Positions 55,077 through 64,000 of a DNA stretch of 64,000 bases are shown in pieces. The stretch is taken from positions 103,252,210 through 103,316,209 of the forward strand of contig CM061063.1 of NCBI GenBank assembly GCA_030762895.1. The letters are read 5' to 3'. The DNA is from Sophora flavescens (lineage: Eukaryota > Streptophyta > Magnoliopsida > Fabales > Fabaceae). The translations under genes were made by a program, and so were the position numbers. Positions within the stretch are counted from its first letter, which is position 1. Every line of letters starts with the position of its first letter. The notes below the pieces were generated by a model. The model saw only the letters and a program-made list of their open reading frames with translations, was not told the DNA's origin and searched no databases.

Positions 55077-56108
55077 TTATGAAAAACTCATGAAGGCGGT
55101 TCCACCGGGATCCCACTGCCTGTGATACAACGGCCAAGGAATGCCCAAAGTACAATATGATCCTCCTGGATCCCATGGCAAGCAGCATAAGTATGAAAGT
55201 GAGCGCTTGACAATCATGGTGAACTCGCCAAGTGCGGTGAACTTCTCACTCCCTCTTGGGTCAAAGATGACCTCCTTGTCAACAAAGTCTTCCCAATAAA
55301 AATGGGGTTCAACCTCTTGGACTGGCCATAGTGCCTTCATATTTAAGGATGCAAAATCCAGTTTCTCAGGCAAAGGCTTGAACTCCATCGCTGGTTGTTC
55401 CACAGTGGGTGGTGGCAAACAAGTGGAGAGGATCACTGGTGCTGCTTTGTCTTTTGTACAATCTGCACTCACTGCATCCCCAAATCCATCACCTTCTATA
55501 CATGCAGTAATTTCAGCACAAACAGCACAAAAGTCAGTGTTAGTACAATCAGCACATGAGTAAACATCATCAAAACCAGAAAACGATGGAAAATCGGCAG
55601 CTGCAATCAAATCACAATAAGTGTCATCAACAATGTCAGAAGGCAACTCTATTTGAGAAACAGAATGCTCAGAAGAATTATCACCAAGAATATCTATTTG
55701 CGAATCTGACTGCTCTTCAAGGAGACGTTGTTCTTGCAGTGCGGTCAAGGTGGAGGCAATGTGACCAATTTGAGTGGCCAAATCCTGAAGACTTGCTTTT
55801 GTCCTCTGTTGGAATTCAAGAGTGTCTTCTACCATTTGTTGCACCAATTCTTCCAGACTGGGTTGGACTGGTGTGAGGTAAGGCTAATATTGTTGCTGGC
55901 TTATTGTCAATTGATGCACCAAAGAAGCCAACTCATCCAAGCTGCCATGTTCCCCACCATGTTGGCCATGATAGAAAAGTTGAGTCTCATTCACTCCAAC
56001 CATGCCAAAACCACTGCTAAACTCATAACCACCAGTAAAGCCAGGATAATATATGCATGATGGCTCATAATCAACATAAGGCATATAATTATGCATATAA
56101 TTATCCAT
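55077..56108 (-). pseudogene. N2 gag-like Cys-pair protein, one stop
   Basis: ATG at 56106-56108 (MDNYMHNYMP) opens a frame broken by TAG at 55884-55886, then continues in frame to 55077, about 343 codons in all. It shares its layout with the N1 protein: a Tyr-rich start; a helical stretch with FQQRTKASLQDLATQIGHIA, which resembles the C-terminal gag region of Athila-like elements; a Cys cluster CADCTNTDFCAVCAEITACI; EPHFYWEDFVDKEV; DPRGSEK; IVKRS; and two WDPGG motifs. No enzyme domain is present. The stop lies before the conserved part, so a shorter product from a later Met (55847) is possible. Confidence 0.72.
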
Positions 56109-56202
56109 GGGAAGTACTAGGATTTACAACCAGACCTAGCAGCCATAACTAATTCAGAAGAAAACCAAAAAAGAAAAAAAAAATATGCGAAAATAACAAG
56201 AG

Positions 56203-56220
56203 TCCCCGGCAACGGCGCCA
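56203..56220 (-). other. N2 primer-binding site
   Basis: Minus strand TGGCGCCGTTGCCGGGGA, four bases from the 5' LTR, the site type complementary to Asp tRNA used by Athila-like elements. Confidence 0.82.
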
Positions 56221-56224
56221 ATTT

Positions 56225-57381
56225 TGATCCGCTGTCGTACACTGGTCAAAAACGAGTGATTGTAAAAATATGTAGCTAGGGAGCGACAACTCGAGTATCG
56301 TCTCTCAAGGACTCTTGGATTGTTATTAACCTTAAAATCAGTTTTTTTTTTTTTTGGTGGGGGGAGTGAAGTTGAAGATTCAATTAAGAAAACAAGTGAT
56401 TATCAATAAGCTGAAACGATTAATCTACTGTTCCCGGTTTCCAACTATCATTGATTCACATAAATTCCATGCCCTAAGCAGATTCTAATCCCTTTTCAAT
56501 TGTAGCAGCAATTAACAAGCGAAATTGATGCTACGAGAAATATGTTCCTAATTCCAAATTAAGCAAATGGATTGAAGCTCTCGTGGATTAAGGAAACACG
56601 ATTGAACACACGCGAATTAAGCAAAAGCGATTAAGGTATAGGAACATACAATCACCAAAATTAATCAACACCTACTCAATATAACTTGAATTAAGCAAAC
56701 AAGACATATAGCATGGTATTGAAAGAGAAAAGCAAATTGATTGGGAATTATAGAACCTCAAGTGTCGGTGGAAACCGATTACAGTAGATTAATCCCCGAA
56801 AATTAGTTCTCCATTGAAAACGCAATACAAAACTCAGAAAATTCGCAAAAACAGTGAATGAAAAGTTCTTTTGATTAATCTGCCCTAAAACAACAATTTA
56901 TAACTTTCAGAATCTGCGCCCGCTCGCGAGGCGAATATTAAAAGTTGCACGAGTTCAAAATTGGGTTCTCGCGAGGCAAGATGGTAATTCGCGAGGCGAG
57001 ACAGAAAGGGTGACATTCTCTGGCACAGTCAGGCCTTCAGGCTCGTGAGGCGAGATAATGATTCACGAGGCGAGACAAAAAGGGTGACTGTTGCTGTTCT
57101 GACTGGTCTTCAGTCTCGCGAGGCGAGATCCAGTCTCGCGAGGCGAGATCCTGTCTCGCGAGGCGAAACTTCCCTTTTTGCTCTTCTTATTAACCTGAAA
57201 ACAAGAAATATCAGTAAATGCTTTATTTGACTCAAAATCGACTAAAATACCCTAAAACTACTTAAGAAACTCAAAACGTTACTTGAGGACAAATAAATCC
57301 AAATTTGGGCGAAAACGATATTAACTCGAATAAAACCATGGTCTTACTAGTTATAAAACTAGATGAGCCAGAGGCTGATCA
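56225..57381 (-). repeat. 5' LTR of N2
   Basis: 1157 bp. A 20-bp unit (CAGTCTCGCGAGGCGAGATC) is tandemly repeated three times at 57111-57170 and accounts for most of its extra length over the 3' LTR. Confidence 0.9.
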
Positions 57382-57386
57382 GTTTT

Positions 57387-58440
57387 GGATCATTTTGTGT
57401 TGGTCCAAGACTCCAAGTGGAAGGAGATGGGTCCTTCTTAAGCATGTGGTCCTGGTTTGGATCCTTGAATTCGACGAAGGCTAACATCCTTCATTTGTGA
57501 GGTTGTGTTGTAGTTTGGTTCACCAATGACATTTTGGGTATTTTAGTAAAAAAAATACAACTTCTTCATGAAGTCTCGTTCATCTTCTCCCCACCCCTAT
57601 GGACTTAATTCCTTCCCTTTCTCACCTACACCAACCACTGCTGGCCAGCAAGTCTGAAGCCACGGTGGGGGGAGCCACCGCCTGAATCTAAAGATCTTTG
57701 GACTCTGGTTTTCAAAATTTATTTTTTCACCTACATATTTTTTATTATTATTTGTGGTCCTTGGCTCTGTTCATCTTCTACCTTTCATCCTCCAATCGCA
57801 TCTCCCTCCTCAGATCTGTTACTCCCTCACCTCCCCGATCCCCTCTTCTTGCCACAACCACAAATTTAGGGATTTAAAAGTCACAAGGGTTTGTTGTTGC
57901 ATGTACAAAGGGTTCGTATTGTTGGCAAGGGTGGACAGTGAGGGAAGGTGCAACAAGCCTATGGTGGAGGCGAGCGTGCTGCACGTGACTCGTATGCGAA
58001 ACTCTGGATGGAAACATCGGCTCAGCAATGGTGAGGGTGTGCTGTTCCCGGATTTGTATTTCTAGGTGTGGGTGTCGTTTCCACATCCGTGTTTAGTTGG
58101 GAGTTGACGACCAGGAGATATGAACGAGGAAAGAGGTGCGCGACTTAGGCATAGTGGATCCATCAGGAGCCGGGACGCGACACGTCGGTTGATTGAAAGA
58201 AAAAAAGGCATCGCGAAGTTGACAACAGAAAGGCTCGGCCTTCACGTGCCACCACCTCTTCCGCCATCGAGCTCCTCATGGACCGCCTCCAAACCACTCA
58301 TAACTCCGTCGTGGCAAAATGGTTCGCTTCGGTCGGAGGGACCAAGGCTAACAATGAGAAAGAGAAGCTTGAGAGGGGTTGGAGTCACTAAGAGGATTGC
58401 AAATACAAAAAGTGGGGTTTCCATTTTTGCCCTTTTTAAT
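57387..58440 (+). other. GC-rich ORF-bearing block, U3 copy
   Basis: The uninterrupted version of the block split in U2. Frames 57754-58065 and 58120-58452 match those in U1 (4400-4089 and 4034-3693) and U2. GGGGTTGGAGTCAC at 58376-58389 is the empty site of the long-LTR element. The function is unknown; the same region is also open on the other strand, so coding is doubtful. Confidence 0.4.
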
Positions 58441-58442
58441 CT

Positions 58443-58479
58443 GGGCCATTGATTTAAAATATCATTATATCAATGGCCC
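58443..58479. other. Hairpin at the edge of the GC-rich block
   Basis: GGGCCATTGAT (58443-58453) is the exact complement of ATCAATGGCCC (58469-58479), an 11-bp stem with a 15-base loop. Counterparts in U1 and U2 are imperfect. Confidence 0.6.
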
Positions 58480-58971
58480 AATTTGAAAGAGGTTGGGTCC
58501 TCTAGGTTATTTTGTGATGATGTTAGACAACATCCTTGAAGGAGTCATAAGGTGGTCAAGGTGGTTTAGGTGGGGGGTTAAGGAGCGGAGTGATAAGGAG
58601 GTTGAGGGTGGTTCAAACCCCACTCACTAACAAAAATACTTACACTAACATACTAACATTTGCCTATATATAAAAAAAAAAAAGACAACGTCCCTAAATT
58701 CATGTGGATGGAAATAACACTATTGGAATGGGCTCCCGCTGAGATGCTTGACAATACCCTGATAGATGAATCTCTCATCTATCATGTAGGAGGATACTTT
58801 TGAAGAAAAAAAAGTGAGTCTTAAAGATGTTAGTAATGTTTGTTTATTAGACTCGCTATTAAATAAATCAGAATTGTTATTTGAACACCTACCAAGGGTC
58901 ACCATATTATGGACACCATATGGAGCTTTTGTTTTTCAAGCTTTGGAATGTGTGAGGAGAGAAAGAAAATA
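58480..58971. other. Non-coding spacer, U3
   Basis: Matches 35370-35861 in U2. No gene was found; an A-run at about 58671-58683 is longer than in U2. Confidence 0.55.
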
Positions 58972-59302
58972 GGTAAAATAGGTAGATTGGTCCTATAAAT
59001 TTTACTTTTCATATTGGTCCTATAAGTTTTATTTTTTCAAATTGGTCCCACGCATTACGTTTCCTTTCCATATTAGTCTTTTTCGTCATTTTCAACCCAA
59101 CACCGTTAGTTTTGACTTTACGTGGCTATCAGATTAGTTTGACATGTGGCTTTTGATCTTACTCCGTACAGTCGAAATTGACAGAAATGATTAACATGGA
59201 AACGGAACGTAACGTGTAGGACCAATTTGAAAAAAAATAAAACTTATAGGATCGATGTGAAAAGTAAAAAAAAACATATAGGACCAATTCACTTATTTTG
59301 CC
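58972..59302 (+). mobile_element. Mutator-like MITE, U3 copy
   Basis: 331 bp flanked by AAGAAAATA at 58963-58971 and 59303-59311, the same insertion as in U1 and U2. Confidence 0.87.
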
Positions 59303-59523
59303 AAGAAAATAATAAATAAGTATGTGATAGTCGAAAAATACGGTGTTGATGTTTGATTTTGATCTTTATATAACATTCCTCTAAATAAATTTGTCAATAT
59401 TCATCTAAGTAAGCACAATTGGTTAAGTTAGGCGACATAGACATATATTGCGTTTCATCCTTTTCCCCCTTCCGAAAGTAAGGCCTCGGTGACCTCTCCT
59501 TGGACAAAAATATAAATAAATAA

Positions 59524-59817
59524 GTGTCTGTTTAGTTTATTTTCAGTTTCCTGTTTTCATTTCTTTATTTCAAAGATAATTACAATAAGAATAATTATAA
59601 AGTTGTTACTTTATTTTCATTCTTTTTCCTATTTCCAAATATTTGTATAAGAAACAGTGAAAACAAACAAAAAATTGTTTTCAGTGTTCCCCATACAAAG
59701 ATTTGGAAACAGGAAATAAAATAAAAACAAAGAAACACCTTTGTAGTTACTTTTGTTGTAATTATTACTATAATTAGGAAATGAAAACAGGAAACAACAA
59801 ACAAACTAAACACGCCC
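59524..59817 (+). mobile_element. Tourist-like MITE, U3 copy
   Basis: 294 bp flanked by TAA (59521-59523 and 59818-59820), ending CACGCCC, the mirror of the GGGCGTG start seen in U1. Confidence 0.78.
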
Positions 59818-59820
59818 TAA

Positions 59821-61008
59821 AGTTGTCAACCAAATTATGCTATATTTCATTTTTTTATGTAGATAAACTAAAAATTTATTTTTAAAAAAAAATGTAAATA
59901 TGATATTTGATGAATGTAAACTACATGTGTTGGTCCAAGTGGTAAGGTGGCTTGGGTCCCTTAAGTATGTGGTCTTGAGTAAGGGAGTTCATATCCAAAA
60001 CGATCCAAAAGAAAACTGAACCAAAAAAACCAAAAACCAAACAAAACCGATGTCTATTGGATTTTTTTGGATCTTGTATTGTAAAACCGTCGGATCAGAT
60101 TGAAACGGATTTTGGATCCCTTATTTAAAACTGAATTAACCCAAACCAAACCGCATAAATAAAATTTAATATATACTTATTCTATTTTTTGCATTATTAA
60201 TTTTTTATTTGTTGATTTTTTCTAATAATGCTTACTAATTTGATTTGATGTGATTTTTTATTATTTCTAATGTTCTAAAAATAAATAAAAGATGTTTTGA
60301 AACTAGATGCTGATATTTTTTGTATTTTATGAAATGTTATTATATGAATGTATCAAAAAGTATATAAATTTTTAAGATTTTGTTCAATCTAGCTTGTCAT
60401 TTTGATTATTTGATGTAATATAAATATGTAATGATGTGTCGGTAAAAACCGAATAACTGTTCCAATCCAAACCGCATCTAATCGAATTAGATCGCATCAT
60501 ATTTTTTTAACGAAGCAATCAAAACTTAATCGAATCTCATGTCTTTTTAATCTTTGGATCGGACAACTTTTTGTCTTAATACCGTTCCGTGAACATCCCT
60601 TATCCTGGGTTCGATTCCTGGATATATATATATATGTGTATGAAAAAAAACTACGACCATTTTTTTTTCAAAAGGAAAAAACTCAATAAAAAAAAAATAG
60701 AAGGAAAAAAAAAAAGAGTGCAATTCCAGATCCTTTTTTATTCTATATTCTACAATATCGTTATTGTCGTCTATTTTTATTTTTGGATATTTCTGGATTT
60801 GTCCCCAACCACAGTGACTTACCATTCGTGCTTCCATTTGAGGAACTAATTGACACCCACTTTTCTTACGTTTTTGGAAATGGGAAAATATAAATTTGTT
60901 TTTGATAATGAATCCCATTTGGTTGTTGCGTATCTGAAAGCAGTAAATTTGCGAGGTATTTGTGTAACCTTGTTAGGTCAATGAGGTGTTACTGAGTGGG
61001 AATTGAAA
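59821..61008. other. Non-coding U3 tract
   Basis: Counterpart of 36707-37986. A TGGGTTCGATTCC box-B-like word is at about 60606. The 123-codon minus-strand frame 60547-60918 has no domain and is not kept in U2. Confidence 0.55.
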
Positions 61009-61383
61009 ATGAAGAGACAGAGGGAAAATGAAAGAGACAGAAAAGATGTAAGTTACTTTTTTATGTTTTCTCCTTTTTATGTGATGCATGCTTATGCCAA
61101 TTTTTTTTGCCAATAATCAATCTTGTCTTTTTATAATATTCATTAAAACGTGTCTCAAATTGTGTAGGTTCTCTCATATCCTGGTTCATTGAGAACTCAA
61201 CCTGGTTGCTTTGTTAGATTGAACTCATTGAAAGTGAAATTGGGTTTATTTTCAACAATTTCTGATGAGGTTAGTGGAGTACCTACTTCAAGATTCTCCA
61301 CGGCTAGAGTTGATATCATTAGGTTTTTTTTTTTTGTTGCAAAATATTTTTTTGCTTCATTTTCTGTTTCCCTCTCTCCCTGA
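61009..61383 (+). pseudogene. Mini F-box derivative, U3
   Basis: Same arrangement as 37987-38304: ATG 61009, 13 codons, donor at 61048, 120-bp intron, acceptor TGTAG before 61168, then FVRLNSLKVKL and TARVDIIR. The stop that ends the U2 version is lost here because a T-run follows the AGG codon, so the frame reads into hydrophobic low-complexity sequence to 61383. The changed end argues against strong selection on the C-terminus. Confidence 0.58.
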
Positions 61384-61729
61384 TGTGCTCTACTTACTGC
61401 AAATTATTGTCTGGTTATATCATGAGTGCCCTTTTTATGCTTCTTGTTATAGTGTTTCGACCTATATGATGCTTTAAACCAAGTTGACATGAACCAATTA
61501 TATTATTTCATTCACTTTAGTAGGAATTTATGGGTGGATGAGGCAAATCTTGATCTGTTAATAATGGGTTGGTTAAGAGTTTGAAGGTTGGTAGGGAGGG
61601 GGTTTTCCATGTCCCATTGTCAGTTTGTTGATGATAAGTATTATGTTGTAAGAATTTTTATTCTTAAAAAATTTGAAGTTGGAGGAGCATGAAAGATGAT
61701 CATGGAGTCATTTCTCATAATCTGTTTTG

Positions 61730-61857
61730 TTAGATTGAATTCATTGAAATTGAAAATGGAATCATTTTCAAATATATCCGCTGAGGGAGTGAGCAGGCTA
61801 CTGGAGTACTTGCTACAGAACTCTCCATCGACTACAATTGATATCATAAAATGCTGA
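61730..61857 (+). pseudogene. Second F-box exon-2 remnant, U3
   Basis: Equivalent to 38708-38837, with SLKLKMESFSNISAEGVSR and a terminal TGA. No first exon precedes it. Confidence 0.58.
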
Positions 61858-62007
61858 AAGTGATATGTATGCTCTACTCTTTAGGTAGACAATTATTTAA
61901 ATGATTCAGTTTTTGCTTCATTTTCTGTTTCACCTCTTCTTGCCTCTCTTATATTAGAGAAAATTATAGGTTGTTTTATAATGAGCATATTGGTTTTATC
62001 CCCTGTA

Positions 62008-62041
62008 ATATATATATATAGGTATATATATATATATATAT
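62008..62041. repeat. (TA)n tract, empty site of the pararetrovirus insertion
   Basis: ATATATATATATATA, GG, then TATATATA..., flanked by CCCCTGTAA on the left and TTAGTCTTTG on the right. These flanks are identical to the outer borders of the viral insertion in U2 (38986 and 47262). Confidence 0.9.
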
Positions 62042-64000
62042 TAGTCTTTGTGTAAATTACTTTTAAATTTACAAAACTATCACTGTGGAAAACAATGTGA
62101 CACTAATTTTTTAAATTCTTTTGATGTCTCAAATATCTATTTTAGTTAGGAGATGGATGATGCTAATCGAGTGGAAAAGAAATATGGGTACTTGGGATGA
62201 TAAGGACTTTCGGGTAGGATTCACTTGGTGAAGATATGTTATATTTTTCTTAACTAATTAGGCTATTAGCAAGAAGATAGAAGCTTCTAAAAAAACAATC
62301 AATTTGAACAAGATGTCTATCACTGAGCAGTAGCTAATTAGGGGGTAAAGGTACGCAGAGTATACATTTTTGGCCATGTTATAATAGAGTAAGATGTTGT
62401 GGAGAGCCTTGTCAATGTGCAAAAAGAAGGCTGTCCCACAAAAAACTGTGCCAGAGAGAAAGTCTTATCTAATTCCTTAAAAAAAACTTACAAACCAACA
62501 GTCTTATAATGCATTTTTCTCAGAACTAACAATTCTATATACAAACGGTAAGAGGAGAGGAATTGTTCTTAATGCCTAGATAGCAACTAAAAAGCTAAGC
62601 TAATGTGAAAAGCACAAAATTTATTTTCAATTTTTGACATGTGCAAATCCATCATGCATGATAGCATTGGCCAACTCTTACCAAGTAAAATCAGCAACTT
62701 TATAAGCATAAATGTTAAACAAATTGTCATAAGTGTGAAACTCAGTATCTCACATTAATAGCATGGCTATGTTTTTACAATTATAATAGCCTCTAGTTAC
62801 GTTGTAATAGTTCACTGATCCATCAGTTGTATCTATTTTTTGTTGCTCAATAATCATAAATAAAGCTGTCACAACATTCCACACATATTTTATAAACATT
62901 AGCTTATAAAATGCTATGCATGAAAGAAGATACAATTTAGACAATATGCTATGCATGAAAGAAGAGCAAATATTTGGAGAAGCTTGTGAAAGTTTATGTG
63001 ATTAGGAACTTGCACGGAGAAAAGATTTAAAACTTTTTAAAGGGAGTCATGTCCTCTATCCTTCTTTAATGTCGATCGCGAGATTAGTGCTTGTTGAGAA
63101 TATATTTTATATTTTCTACTCACTATATATAAGTCTCATAATTTATTTTCTCAAGGCTTCCCCCTCCCCATGTTCACGTGCCTTTAGAGTATTCTAACTA
63201 CCATGACTTTTGATGAAAAGCCATTAAAATATTGTATGTCTTTCCTTTCCCATGACATTACTGCATGAATTTATAATGCATATCAAATTCTTTCAAATTG
63301 ATTTTCAATTCCTTCTTTTTTTTTTGTTACGTGTTATTCTCTACTAAACTAGCATCAAATATCCTTTTTTGCAAGAATTTTTCAATTTTTTTTTGCTTTT
63401 CGTGCATCGTTGTAATTTGAAGTTGGCTAAAACTTTGAATCATATTTATTTTTCGTAATATGTTTGTATTTAAAATATGAACTATAAATATACTATAGTG
63501 CAAATGAAAGTAAAATATTTGTTTCAATTTTTTTTTCTAATTTGAAAAATATAAAATACTAATAATAGGTAATAAATATGACAGATAATTAATCCCATCT
63601 TTCTAGTAATAATATACCATCTTTCGAAAATATAATAATTTTATTGGAAAATAATATATTTAATATATTTAAAATGAAAAGCTATAATATTCTATAAAAT
63701 ATTTTTATTTTCTATTTAAAATATCAAAAGCCTCGGCTTTACTTGTTACCCTGATTCAACTATTCATACGGCACAAAAATCGTGTAACTTGTTTATCCGA
63801 GAAAAGAGTATGGATGAATCAGTCTCCAGACTCTCCACTCCCAACCCATAAGGTATTTATTTTATACCATAGCTTCACTTCTTTCCTTTTTCTTTTCACA
63901 AAACTTCATCAATGATGGTTTGGTATGCTAATTATTTATAGGTTCTCAAACCCCACAAATAACTTTTGTGTCCTGATCGAAGAAATTCCAGTGCTGTGGT
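62042..64000. other. Non-coding end of U3 and start of a further unit
   Basis: Matches 47262-49520 without the 60-bp and 233-bp extra segments. No gene was found. The last bases (GAAGAAATTCCAGTGCTGTGGT) are the F-box upstream region, so another F-box copy probably begins about 350 bp beyond the window. Confidence 0.65.

Larger units (their letters stand above)
52632..57381 (-). mobile_element. N2: non-autonomous LTR retrotransposon related to N1
   Basis: LTRs 52632-53724 and 56225-57381 (TGATCAGCC...GGATCA on the minus strand) have perfect GTTTT flanks at 52627-52631 and 57382-57386. The primer site TGGCGCCGTTGCCGGGGA lies on the minus strand at 56203-56220, and the polypurine end TTTTGGGGTATTT at 53725-53737. 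The single frame (55077-56108) resembles the N1 protein but has one stop. It lacks protease, reverse transcriptase and integrase. U2 (about 19288-19305) and U1 (about 4768-4790) have the uninterrupted target, so N2 came after the unit was duplicated. LTR start, primer site and protein link it to N1, though the LTRs are clearly different subfamilies. Confidence 0.92.
49490..63970 (+). repeat. Segmental-duplication unit U3, plus strand
   Basis: Runs from CCTGATCGAAGAAATTCC (49493) to the same words at 63976, where a further unit evidently starts. It contains the F-box pseudogene, a shortened spacer (deletion junction at about 51838), insertion N2, the GC-rich block, both MITEs, both exon remnants and the virus-free (TA)n tract. 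Confidence 0.87.

Noticed and set aside
60547..60918. 123-codon minus-strand frame
   Set aside because: The U2 paralog (37666-37896) is open for only part of it, it is Phe/Lys-rich low complexity, and no domain is visible.

Overview
This is nuclear DNA of a flowering plant. Spliced introns (GT...AG), plant F-box/LRR genes, a retinoblastoma-related (RBR) pocket-protein fragment, Ty3-type LTR retrotransposons, a Cassandra element, MITEs and an endogenous caulimovirid all point that way. The F-box family and the retroelement types suggest a legume of the Medicago/Trifolium/pea group, but that is inference. I see no operon, CRISPR array, bacterial gene or functional RNA gene.

The scaffold is one duplicated unit present three times. 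Unit U1 is inverted (about 1500-15828, read on the minus strand). U2 (about 17858-49490) and U3 (about 49490-63970) lie head to tail on the plus strand, and a fourth unit seems to begin at the right edge. A full unit is: F-box/LRR gene, AT-rich spacer, a GC-rich ORF-bearing block, a Mutator-like MITE, a Tourist-like MITE, an AT-rich tract, then truncated F-box exon remnants and a (TA)n tract. Only the U1 F-box gene (14201-15464) is open. The U3 copy has one stop inside the F-box domain. U2 lacks its F-box gene. An RBR pseudogene (1-1025) lies outside the units on the left.

Almost everything else is insertions into this scaffold, and the paralogous units often preserve the empty sites. In U1: a gag-only LTR element (6751-10645) holding a 2.3-kb solo LTR (7965-10275), and another solo LTR (12065-13581). 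Beside U1: a Cassandra TRIM (15829-16713) with 5S-rRNA-like LTRs. In U2: a 15-kb, probably chromovirus-type, Ty3 element (20294-35271) with very long LTRs and most of pol missing. It contains a young non-autonomous element, N1 (24298-29360). Also in U2, a decayed 8.2-kb florendovirus-like pararetrovirus (39040-47226) lies inside the (TA)n tract. In U3: N2 (52632-57381), an inverted relative of N1. Exact 5-bp target duplications support the big Ty3 element, N1, N2 and both solo LTRs.

The possible gene products are one F-box protein (a likely SCF ubiquitin-ligase substrate receptor) and the N1 Cys-rich gag-like protein. The least familiar material is the N1/N2 family, with its Cys-pair/WDPGG protein and CpG-rich palindromic LTR motif arrays, and a tiny two-exon F-box derivative that keeps intron position and phase after losing its main domains.
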